Assembly (NCBI GenBank): GCA_031263485.1
Contig: JAISFS010000161.1
Coordinates: forward strand, 1 to 57,069
Direction of reading: 5' to 3'
Length of the DNA: 57,069 bases
Source: Deltaproteobacteria bacterium
GTDB lineage: Bacteria; Desulfobacterota; Desulfarculia; Adiutricales; Adiutricaceae
A model generated the notes under the pieces. It did not search any database. It was not told the origin of the DNA and saw only the letters and a program-made list of their open reading frames with translations. Numbering within the stretch: position 1 is the first letter of the stretch; each line of letters begins with the position of its first letter. Below are positions 16,499-24,540 of this stretch, piece by piece. The translations under genes were made by a program, and so were the position numbers.

Positions 16499-16625
16499 CT
16501 AGGAGCCTGTTGCATAAGGGGTTTTTATGAAGGGCATGGTAACGAATGCGGTAGACAAGAGGTTGCTCACCTACCGCTAATTGTTCCATGTCTATGCTTT
16601 TGCGATTTAAGCGACAGGCTCCTAG
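16499..16625 (-). mobile_element. 127-bp MITE, copy 2, at the stop codon of ppiD
   Basis: Same length and ends as the copy at 11537-11663 but inverted. The left terminal repeat matches over 19 bp; the right one differs at two positions. CTAG flanks both sides, and the right-hand CTAG provides the TAG stop of ppiD. Read on the minus strand it carries the related small frame MEQLAVGEQPLVYRIRYHA... The two copies bracket the 5-kb segment with the DJ-1 gene, trmD, rimM, rpsP and ffh. Confidence 0.85.
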
Positions 16626-18610
16626 ATGTCGGACTCGGCCCCGCTCAGCTGGCGCTGGATCTCGGGAGGCAGACTGACCGACGCCTCTGCGGTGCGGGAG
16701 TAGGTCCAGAAGGTGTAGGCCGCCTCGGCGACGTCCTGGACGGCGGCCTCCCGGCGGACCTGCTCGGTCTGGTCGAAGACGTTCTGGGGGGCGCGGCGGA
16801 AGGCGTTCAGGCCCAAAACCAGATATCCCGGAGAGTCGTCGGTGCCTGCGGCGGAGACGGGCTCGGGGGCAGTGTCGCCTACCGAGTGGAGGCTGAAGAG
16901 GGCCCTGAGCGTCTGGTCGCGGTCTGCCTGGGAGAGCGGGGGCTGGGTATCGGTATCGAACCTGAGGCGCCTGAAGAACCCGGAGGTGCCGGTCGTGACG
17001 GCCGCGTTGCCCATGGCTCTGGCGGCCACGTCCAGCTGGCGGTCGCCGCGTCCGGAGATAAGCGACCTTGCCCCCGCCTCGGCGAGCCTGGATGACTCGT
17101 CGACGATCCAGGCGGCCTTGACGGTTGCCTGGGTCTCGGGTTCGGAGAGTTCGGGCACGAAGGAGTCGCGGCGCTCCAGGGGGACGTAGAGGGCCAGGTG
17201 ATCCGACAGATCCACCGGGTCGGACACGAGCCCCAGGGGTTGCGCCACGGCCTTGGCGGCCTCCGCGGTCGAGCCGCCCAGAAATTCCGGAGGGTCGGCC
17301 TCGCTGAAGAAGTCCGAGCTCTGGGACTTCAGGCCCGCCGATTCGGCCAGGACGGCAAGCGGGGCGCCGTCCGGGCCCTGGGCCTGGGCCCGCTCCAGAA
17401 GCCCCTCCAGCGCCTGAGCGGCGGCTATCCTGGACTTGCGGGCGACGATGGCCTCGGTCAGCATGGGGGAGGCCTCTTCCAGGGTCTGGGAGGAGGCGGG
17501 CGTGAACTCGCTCACCTTGATGAGGTGGTAGCCGAACATGGTCTCCACGGGGCCGATGATGCCCGCCCGCGCTTCGGGGGTTGAGTCGAAGACCGCCTCC
17601 TGGAACTCCTGGACCATGTCGCCGGGGCGCATGAGCGGGAGCTCGCCGCCGTTGGGGGCCGTGCCCGGGTCCTCGGAGATCTCCCGGGCCAGCGCGGCGA
17701 AGTCCTCGGCCTTGGCCCTCTCCAGGGCCTTGTCGGCCCGCTCCCGGGCTTCGCGCTTCTCGTCCTCGGTGGGGGTGAAGCTCGGGAAGCGGATAAGAAT
17801 GTGCGAAACCTGCGCCGTGGGCGGGGTCGAGAGCCCGGGGAGCTCCTCCTGGTAGAGCTCCTCCAGCTCGCCCTCCGTGGCCGTCAGTCCCTGGCGGTAG
17901 TCGGCGGGCGCGAAGGTCACGTACTCGACCTTCACCTGGGCGGGTTCGCGCCAGCGCTCGCGGTTGACCTCGTAGTAGGCCGAGATGTCCTGGGCGGACG
18001 GCGAAAGCTCCGCCGCGAAGGCGGAGGCGGGGAAGAAGGCGTATGCCAGCGCAACCTCGTCCTCGGCGGCGTGGAAGTCGTCCAGGAGCGAGGCCCGGGG
18101 CACGAAGTTCATGCCCTGCACGTAGCGGACGGTCGACTCCAGGAGCATGTCCTCCGCGAGGGCCGCCTCGTAGGCGGACACCGTCTCCCTGAAGTTGACG
18201 GTCACCACCTCCTCGTAGCGGGCCTTGGAGAAGCGTCCGTTGTCGCCAAGGAAGTAGGGGTTGGAGGTGATGGCCGTGACCACCGCCTCGGGGGGCACCG
18301 TCTGGCCGGTCCCTTCCGCCAGGGTTTCTAGGGCGTGGCGCTGGAGGATGGTGGCCATGGCCGACTGGGCCGAGGCGGTCTCCAGCGACCTGTAGTCCAG
18401 ATCCGGGAAGCGCGCCCGGATGTTTTCCTGGGAGATCCTCATGTAGCGCAGGTACTCGCTCACGGGCACCTGCCTGTCGTTCACCCTGATGCTCACGCCG
18501 TCCCCGGAGTTCTGGCCCCCGATGCCCCAGAATACGAAGACCAGGGCTATCGCCCCGATGATGAGGATGCTGATGAAGCCGCCGGATCTCTTTCTGATGT
18601 AGTCGAGCAT
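16622..18610 (-). CDS. ppiD: Periplasmic folding chaperone PpiD (SurA-N / parvulin)
   Basis: 662 residues. PpiD is anchored in the inner membrane and helps proteins leaving the Sec channel. The N-terminus MLDYIRKRSGGFIS is followed by one membrane helix (IGAIALVFVFWGI, about 16-33). A SurA_N-type helical region comes next, then a parvulin domain near 260-370 (VSHILIRFPSF ... AREISEDPGTAPNGGELPLM ... MFGYHLIKVSEF), and a long C-terminal helical region. The stop codon lies inside the terminal CTAG of the MITE at 16499-16625. A consensus promoter (19021-19049) lies about 400 bp upstream with no gene between. Confidence 0.93.
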   Translation of the reverse strand: MLDYIRKRSGGFISILIIGAIALVFVFWGIGGQNSGDGVSIRVNDRQVPVSEYLRYMRISQENIRARFPDLDYRSLETASAQSAMATILQRHALETLAEGTGQTVPPEAVVTAITSNPYFLGDNGRFSKARYEEVVTVNFRETVSAYEAALAEDMLLESTVRYVQGMNFVPRASLLDDFHAAEDEVALAYAFFPASAFAAELSPSAQDISAYYEVNRERWREPAQVKVEYVTFAPADYRQGLTATEGELEELYQEELPGLSTPPTAQVSHILIRFPSFTPTEDEKREARERADKALERAKAEDFAALAREISEDPGTAPNGGELPLMRPGDMVQEFQEAVFDSTPEARAGIIGPVETMFGYHLIKVSEFTPASSQTLEEASPMLTEAIVARKSRIAAAQALEGLLERAQAQGPDGAPLAVLAESAGLKSQSSDFFSEADPPEFLGGSTAEAAKAVAQPLGLVSDPVDLSDHLALYVPLERRDSFVPELSEPETQATVKAAWIVDESSRLAEAGARSLISGRGDRQLDVAARAMGNAAVTTGTSGFFRRLRFDTDTQPPLSQADRDQTLRALFSLHSVGDTAPEPVSAAGTDDSPGYLVLGLNAFRRAPQNVFDQTEQVRREAAVQDVAEAAYTFWTYSRTAEASVSLPPEIQRQLSGAESDI

Positions 18611-19020
18611 GATTCGTCCGCAAGGGGCCGGGGGCCCGGGTGAAGATGCCCCGGCCGGCGGGCGCGGATGCCGTGCCGTCGGCCGGGGACAGGTGAGGGA
18701 AGGCCAGGCCGCTGGGGCGTCCCCGGCGGGGGCCGTAAAGGTTCGAAGGCTCGGGATGTGAGTCGCCGGGGCTCTGAGGGCTTCGGAAGTCCTAGGTCGG
18801 CGCAGGAGGCCTGAGGAAGTACTCCCGAGGTCTCTGCGGAGGCCTCGGGATACCTGGAAAGCACGGGCGGCGCTGAGGCCTCGGGCGGCATGGAAGGCCG
18901 CGCGGGCTTGCCCCGCACCGGGCGGTATCGGGACGCGCCCGACCGTCCGGGTCGGAACCGAGGCAACCAGGGCCCCGGAAGGGCATCGGCCTTATGGCTG
19001 CGTACCGGACAGATCTTATT

Positions 19021-19049
19021 ATTATAGGCTACGGCGGAAGGATTTTCAA
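19021..19049 (-). promoter_or_regulatory. Near-consensus sigma-70 promoter, long leader before ppiD
   Basis: On the minus strand TTGAAA (19044-19049) and a perfect TATAAT (19021-19026) are separated by 17 bp. The predicted transcript would run about 400 nt before the ppiD ATG through GC-rich sequence with no clear gene. Confidence 0.7.
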
Positions 19050-20528
19050 GGTGTTGCCGTATCCTTATCCTTGTTTACGTAGAACCCCGTGTCCGAGGTT
19101 CCATCGGACCTTTCTCATCGGAGGGCTTCGGTGGCTTCAGGGCTTCGTCGCCTTGCTGGTTCCGTGAACTGGCGGCCTTCCGGTTGAGGAGGTTTCCTGG
19201 AATTGACATGTTTCCGGCAGAGGCGGGCCCACGGAATTTGCGGGCATCCGGAATCGTTGCGGTACAGGTATTAGCGGGCATCCGGAATAGGCGCACTGCC
19301 GGTATTCGCCGGCTCGCGGAATCGGCGGGCTACCGGTATCGCTGGCTTGCGGAATCGGCGGGCTGCCGGTTATTTGCGGGTTTCCGGAATGGGCGGTCTT
19401 CGGCATCGGCGAGTCCCGGCGAAAAATGAAGAGGGCCCGTGGCACTCCAGAGCGGAACGGCACACCAGAACCTCTTGGAAATGGCGGACATGAAGGGTGC
19501 CGATCGGCAGCCGGGACAGGCGGGCGGCAGCGGCAAGGAATAGGCGACCAGGGTCGGACGGCGGGCGGTTACGGACGAGCCATGACGAGGCTTCATTTCT
19601 GCATTAACCGGTGGAGGCTGCGTCCCCTCGCGGAACTCCTTGGCCGTGCCGCGCGTGGCATCGGCATCGGCGAAATCCCGTCATGGCTTGTGGAGGTCCG
19701 CCAGGGAATTGCTCCCGGAGGACGATGTCTGTTCCGCGCGGTTCTGGTTTCGCATTTCGCCATTTCAGATGAAACGTGTTGTTAGGTCGGGAGTCATGGA
19801 AAAATTGCGATGATTCTTAGCGAAGCGCTAAAGCCGTTCCTTAAGAAAACCGGCAGCACGGCGCCCCCGGAGGATGCAGCGGAGTTTCACGCGGCCATCC
19901 GGCGGGAAAGCGCCCCGGACCTCGCCGTCTCCTGCGGGTCTTGGCGGTTGCCGGCGGACTGGCACGGGAGTTCAGGCGCTTGACGCCAGTCCCCGTGACT
20001 CCGGAGCACGGCGGGACGGGCTTCGGCAAGCGGCAAGGCTGAACGGCACGCGGCCGAGCGACGCGGCATGCGGACGCCGTCCGTTTCTTAAGCCGCGGTC
20101 GCGACAGTCGTCCTGAGCGGCGGCTCTGGCGGCTATGGTTGCCCACCAGGAGTTGCCATGACGTTTCGGGGACCTGGCTCGGCCGGAGGGTCCTCCCTTC
20201 CTGAGCTTCCCCGACCTTCGCGAGTCCGCCGATCAAGCGCAGGAAGCCTGATTCCCGGCAGGGGCGAGTCCGGCCGTAGCAGCAGCGCTCCCCGGAGGTC
20301 TGGTCCGATGCCAGGGACCCCGACGGTCCTCGGAAAAGCCGCTTTGCGCCGGATTCAGGGACGCCAGAGCTCGCAGCCGACATCGGCCGTGCGCCCCTGG
20401 CCGGCCGGGCAGGTCGGGGCGGAGCTCTGACCGTAGGTGCGGGCGGTGAGAAAAAATCGTGCGAGCCACAAGCTTAGGCGCCCAGCACGATTCGGGCTCC
20501 GCAGGTGGCCCGAATCGCGGCGGGCGGC
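19050..20528. other. Non-coding region with degenerate CCGGAAT-type repeats
   Basis: No credible gene is visible. Between about 19190 and 19420 a loose repeat built on GCGGGCATCCGGAAT / GGCTTGCGGAATCGGCGGGC recurs six or seven times at 25-40 bp spacing. The remaining frames are GC artefacts without start signals. Confidence 0.5.
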
Positions 20529-20557
20529 TCGAAAACCGTTCACGGATCTGTTATCAT
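20529..20557 (+). promoter_or_regulatory. Likely promoter of the glmU-like gene
   Basis: TCGAAA (20529-20534) and TATCAT (20552-20557) are 17 bp apart in a locally AT-rich patch, about 130 bp before the chosen ATG. The -35 has one mismatch to TTGAAA. Confidence 0.45.
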
Positions 20558-20690
20558 CATAAACGTAAAAAACAGGCCCTTTCCGCCCCGATCCCCGCAG
20601 CCCAAACCAAGCGGCGTTGCCCCCGTGCCGCGTTCCGCCTGGTCAGGGGGCTTCCGGGAGGCCCGGCGGGAGGCCGGGAGGCGCTCGGAC

Positions 20691-21788
20691 ATGGAGCTCG
20701 AAGGACTGGGAATGGGCCCCCGGCCCGCAACCGAGTCGCCCGCCGCGGTGGTGCTCGCCGCAGGCATGGGCAAGCGCATGAAGTCCCGGACACCCAAGGT
20801 CCTTCACAAGGTGATGGGGCGGGCTCTTCTGGCCTACGTCCTGAACGCGGTGCAGTACCTCTCCCCAGGCAAGGTCCTGGTGGTGGTCGGCCACGGCGCG
20901 GAAGAGGTGGAGCGGAGCCTGGGAAACCCTCCGGGCGTGGAGTACGTGATCCAGGCCGAGCAGCTTGGCACGGGGCACGCCGTCTGGTCGGCCCGGGCCG
21001 CGTTGGAGGGCTGGAAGGGCCCGGTGGTGATACTCCCCGGCGACGCGCCGCTCGTCTCGCCCCAGACGGTCCTGGATTTTCTGGCGGCGCATCGCGCCCT
21101 GGGCGCGCCGCTCTCGGTGCTGACCGCCGAGCTGGACGACCCGGCGAGCTACGGGAGGGTGCTCCGCGACTCAGCAGGCTGGCTCGAGCGTATCGTGGAG
21201 TATCGTGACGCCGACGAGGCCACGCGCGCGGTGCGCGAGGTGAACGCCGGCGTCTACGCGGCCGACCCAGAGGCCCTATTCGGCGCCCTGGAGGCCGTGC
21301 GTCCCGCGAACGTCCAGAGCGAGTACTACCTGACCGATGTGGTGGGCATACTCCGTTCTCGGGGAGAACTCGTCTCGGCCGTGACCGGCCCGGACCCCCG
21401 CGAGATCCAGGGCGTGAACGACCGCGCGGACCTCGCCCGCTGCCAGGAGACCCTGAAGCTCCGGATAAACGAGGCGTGGCTCCGGGCGGGGGTGACCTTC
21501 CACGATCCGTACTCCACGTACGTGGAGCCCTCCGTCCGCCTGGAGCGCGACTGCATCCTGGGCCCGGGGGCCGTGCTTTCCGGCCAGACCAGGGTGGGCG
21601 AGGGCGCGGTGATAGGACCTTACGCGGTCCTGACCGACGTCGAGGTGGGGCCGGGGGCCTGGGTTGCCCCCCACGCGGCGCTCACGGGCGTCCGGATCCC
21701 CGCAGGCGCGGCGGCCGGGCCCTCGCCTTGGCCCGGCGAAGGCGTTCGGCCCCGGAGGGCGGCCCCCTCCCGGAGAAGGATCCTTTAG
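20691..21788 (+). CDS. GlmU-like UDP-HexNAc pyrophosphorylase, acetyltransferase domain truncated
   Basis: 365 residues from ATG 20691, which has GGGAGG nine bases upstream. The N-terminal uridylyltransferase domain is intact: VVLAAGMGKRMKSRTPKVLHKV, QAEQLGTGHAVW, LPGDAPLVS, REVNAGVYA, SEYYLTDVV and GVNDRADLA. It joins UTP and GlcNAc-1-P. The left-handed beta-helix has only a few hexapeptide turns (RVGEGAVIGPYAVL, GAWVAPHAALTGV) and then dissolves into an Arg/Pro-rich tail. The acetyltransferase active site of bifunctional GlmU (about 455 residues) is therefore missing. The downstream frames do not restore it. The enzyme probably supplies only nucleotide transfer; a separate acetyltransferase would be needed elsewhere in the genome. 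Confidence 0.85.
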   Translation: MELEGLGMGPRPATESPAAVVLAAGMGKRMKSRTPKVLHKVMGRALLAYVLNAVQYLSPGKVLVVVGHGAEEVERSLGNPPGVEYVIQAEQLGTGHAVWSARAALEGWKGPVVILPGDAPLVSPQTVLDFLAAHRALGAPLSVLTAELDDPASYGRVLRDSAGWLERIVEYRDADEATRAVREVNAGVYAADPEALFGALEAVRPANVQSEYYLTDVVGILRSRGELVSAVTGPDPREIQGVNDRADLARCQETLKLRINEAWLRAGVTFHDPYSTYVEPSVRLERDCILGPGAVLSGQTRVGEGAVIGPYAVLTDVEVGPGAWVAPHAALTGVRIPAGAAAGPSPWPGEGVRPRRAAPSRRRIL

Positions 21789-22231
21789 CGGGCCCCCGGA
21801 CCTCCGCCGGGCTCCCTGCCCGTAGGTCGGGGGGACCGGCCGCAGAACGGTTTTTCGGCCTGAGGCCATAGCCGTCAGGCTTGACATCTCCGGGGGCGTT
21901 AGCCTCCGGGGCTTGCGGCCCGCTCCAGGCGGCGCCGTGCGGGGCAGCGCGGAAAAGCCCCGGCCTTTGACCGGACTTACGGGCCGCTCGGTGGGGCCCG
22001 CCTGGTCGAGGTTCGCTTTCAGGCGGCGCTCCGCCGTTGGACCGGGAATGTCCCGGGCACCATCGCCGGTCACCGTCTGTCAGACGGTCGCGCCGCTTGA
22101 CCATCCGGACGGCTTCCGTTACAGTCCCGGACGGTGCGTTGGCGGACGGCCTCCCCGATGCCCGGCCCGGAGCGGAATCGTTTAGGCTCCCGATGGGCGT
22201 CCGTGTCTCGGTTCGGTTCCGTCGGATCGTT

Positions 22232-22645
22232 TCGGAAAAGGCTCTGTTCAGTCAAGGCTTGACTCGGCAAGGGTGAAGCATGACAAAAACCTGGCACAGG
22301 AAGGCTCGATACACCATTAGTCAGTTAAACTAAAGACCTGGCACAGCAAGGTTAAATTCATCAGAGTCATTAAGCGGCAAGGCTAAATCCATCATAGTCA
22401 TTGCACTGCTTGGCTCAATACGTTAAACTCGCGGTAAGGCATGACTCAATACGCCAAAGTCACAGCACGGCAAGGGTAAATGCCCTAAAACCACGTATGG
22501 GAAGGTTCGATGCGTTGAAGTCACGTTGCGGCAAGGCTAAATCTACCAAATTCACGGTACGGCAAGGCTCAGTCTGCCAAAGCCTCGGTACGGCAAGGCT
22601 AAGTCTGCCAAAGCCGCGGTACGGCAAGGCTCGGCACTGTGAATG
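22232..22645. repeat. Degenerate tandem array of about twelve 31-36-bp units
   Basis: The motif CGGCAAGGCT or variants recurs about every 31 bp. The last three units (from about 22557) are nearly identical, starting GGTACGGCAAGGCT followed by a CAGTCTGCCAAAGC-type half. The units decay progressively upstream. There are no unique spacers and no cas genes. The flanking stretches 21789-22231 and 22646-23355 hold no recognisable gene. Confidence 0.75.
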
Positions 22646-23355
22646 TGTCGATGCGCAATAATGAGTTCCTAAAAAAAGAGTGTGAATTGAACTTCATGGA
22701 GGCAACTCGTTTCTTTAAGTTTGTGACATGGCCCATCATGGATTTGTATGGGCCAAGAGCCGAAATTTCCCCAAATTTGTCCTTGTAGTTCAGTCAGACC
22801 GGTTGACGCACGTCCTTGCCCCTCACCCCGGTCTCGGAAGGGCTCTTTTTCAAACCTCACTAATTGCTTGATTCGAAAAAGACTCCGTATAGAAAGCATG
22901 TTCCAGAAAAGACTCTTTCCAAAAAAGGTTATGATCCGGTGAAGGCCCGGTTTCGCAAAGGCTTGGGCCAAGCGATGTCTCTGGCTGTTCAAGGCTCGTT
23001 CCCGCAGGGTCCTTCAGTTCAGGCCGATCTGATCCCTGGTGCCTTACGACCGGGTTCCCGGTGCGCCGTTCCTGTCAGGTTCATGCCGCCGGGGGCGAGC
23101 CGCGTAACCGAATTCTCCCGCTTGAGCCGATGGCCATCGGCCCTGTCGTGCGCTTCGGCCATGACCCTCTGTCCCGCAACGGCCCTTGCCGTTTCCGGGC
23201 GCTCGTTTCTTCCCGCGCCTGCGCACGGCGCCGCGCGGGCTTCCCGCCGCCGCGCAAGATTCGAATGATTTATTAAGGTCCGGCAGACCGTCCCTTCCGC
23301 AAAGCCGCAGGCGGACGGGGGACCGGCCGTGACGTAAAGGGGACCCGGAAGGCAC

Positions 23356-24540
23356 ATGGAAACCGAATCCCAGCCGCTATTCTTCCGCGAGATCATGGAG
23401 CAGCCGCGCGTGCTTGCCAACACCCTGGCCCAGTACCTGGGGCCGGGCTATTGCCTGAAGATGAACCTCCCGCCCCTGGACGATCTTGGGATCGCCAGGA
23501 TCACCAAGGTCTACCTGACCGCCTGCGGCACGAGCTTCCACGCGGCGCTCACCGCGAGGTACCTGATTGAGGAGCTGGCGGAGATTCCGGCAGTGGTGGA
23601 GCAGGCATCCGAGAGCGGGCAGCACCAGCTCCTGGTGGATTCGGGCACCCTGGCCGTGGCCGTCTCGCAGTCCGGGCGGAGCCGCGAGACCCTTTACGCC
23701 ATGGGCGAGGCCAAGCGAAAGGGGGCGATGACCCTGGCGCTGGTGAACGATGCCGACTCCCCGCTGGCTCGGGCCGCGGACGGGCGCCTGACCACCCTGG
23801 CCGGGAGGGTGACCCCGCATTCATCCACCAAGGCGTTCACAAGCCAGGCATTGGTGTTGGGGCTTCTGGCGTTTCGGATCGCCAAGTCGCGGGGGCTCCT
23901 GAAGGACAGCTTCAAGGAGGAGATCCAGCCCTTCGGAAGGATTGCCGAGACCGTGCGGGGGGCGCTGGTCAAGTGCCAGGGCCAGGTGGAACCCGTGGCG
24001 AGGCTCCTTTCCTCCCACTCGCGGGTCTTCATCCTCGCCAAGGGCAACCTCCTGCCCATGGTCTACGAGGGTGCCCTGAAGCTCAAGGAGGTGGCCCGCT
24101 TCCATGCCGAAGGCTACTCAGCCGGCGAGTTCGGGCACGGCCCCCTGGCGCTCGCCAGCCCCGACACCCCGGTGGCGCTCATGGCCTTCAGCGACAGTCA
24201 CAACGGCCACGGCTCCTTCACCGAGCTGGCCAGGGCCCTCAGAAGCCGCGGGGCCCCGCTCGTCCTCTTCGCCGAGGACGGCCCCCGCAAGGACCCGGAG
24301 CTCCTGAAGCTGGCCGACTGCGCAGTGCTCCTGCCTCCCGCGCCGCCGCGCCTGAGGCCGCTCACGGCGCTCATGCCCCTCCAGCTCCTGGCATGCGCCT
24401 TGGGTCAGCTGAGGGGCCTGGACGTGGACCGTCCCGGAGGGCTCCTGAGCGAGGGCAGCGTGCCGGACGGCCCCGAGGGGCGTCCCGAGATATTTCTGGG
24501 CACAGGACCTACGGCGGCCAGGAGGGGTCTGGAGCATTAG
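23356..24540 (+). CDS. GlmS-isomerase-like double-SIS sugar phosphate protein (no glutaminase)
   Basis: 394 residues; ATG 23356 follows GGAAGG. Two SIS domains resemble the isomerase half of GlmS: REIMEQPRVLANTL, YLTACGTSFHAALTARYL, VSQSGRSRETLYAM, HSSTKAFTSQ, then GNLLPMVYEGALKLKEVARF and GEFGHGPLAL. The Glu and His matching E488 and H504 of E. coli GlmS are present. The N-terminal Cys glutaminase domain is absent. The C-terminal lysine motif (AKSVTVE) is replaced by VDRPGGLLSEG. It is therefore unlikely to be a glutamine-dependent GlmS. A NagB-II-type glucosamine-6-phosphate deaminase/isomerase or other SIS isomerase is more likely. It lies downstream of the shortened GlmU on the same strand, but 1.57 kb apart. 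Confidence 0.8.
   Translation: METESQPLFFREIMEQPRVLANTLAQYLGPGYCLKMNLPPLDDLGIARITKVYLTACGTSFHAALTARYLIEELAEIPAVVEQASESGQHQLLVDSGTLAVAVSQSGRSRETLYAMGEAKRKGAMTLALVNDADSPLARAADGRLTTLAGRVTPHSSTKAFTSQALVLGLLAFRIAKSRGLLKDSFKEEIQPFGRIAETVRGALVKCQGQVEPVARLLSSHSRVFILAKGNLLPMVYEGALKLKEVARFHAEGYSAGEFGHGPLALASPDTPVALMAFSDSHNGHGSFTELARALRSRGAPLVLFAEDGPRKDPELLKLADCAVLLPPAPPRLRPLTALMPLQLLACALGQLRGLDVDRPGGLLSEGSVPDGPEGRPEIFLGTGPTAARRGLEH

Noticed and set aside
16476..18623. 715-codon minus-strand frame overlapping ppiD
   Set aside because: It is an alternative frame of ppiD with biased Gly/Arg/Pro composition. Only its last 31 codons, inside the MITE, were of interest.
22232..22645. CRISPR-like array
   Set aside because: The spacing is near 31 bp, but whole units are repeated with gradual decay. 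There are no constant repeats alternating with unique spacers and no cas genes.
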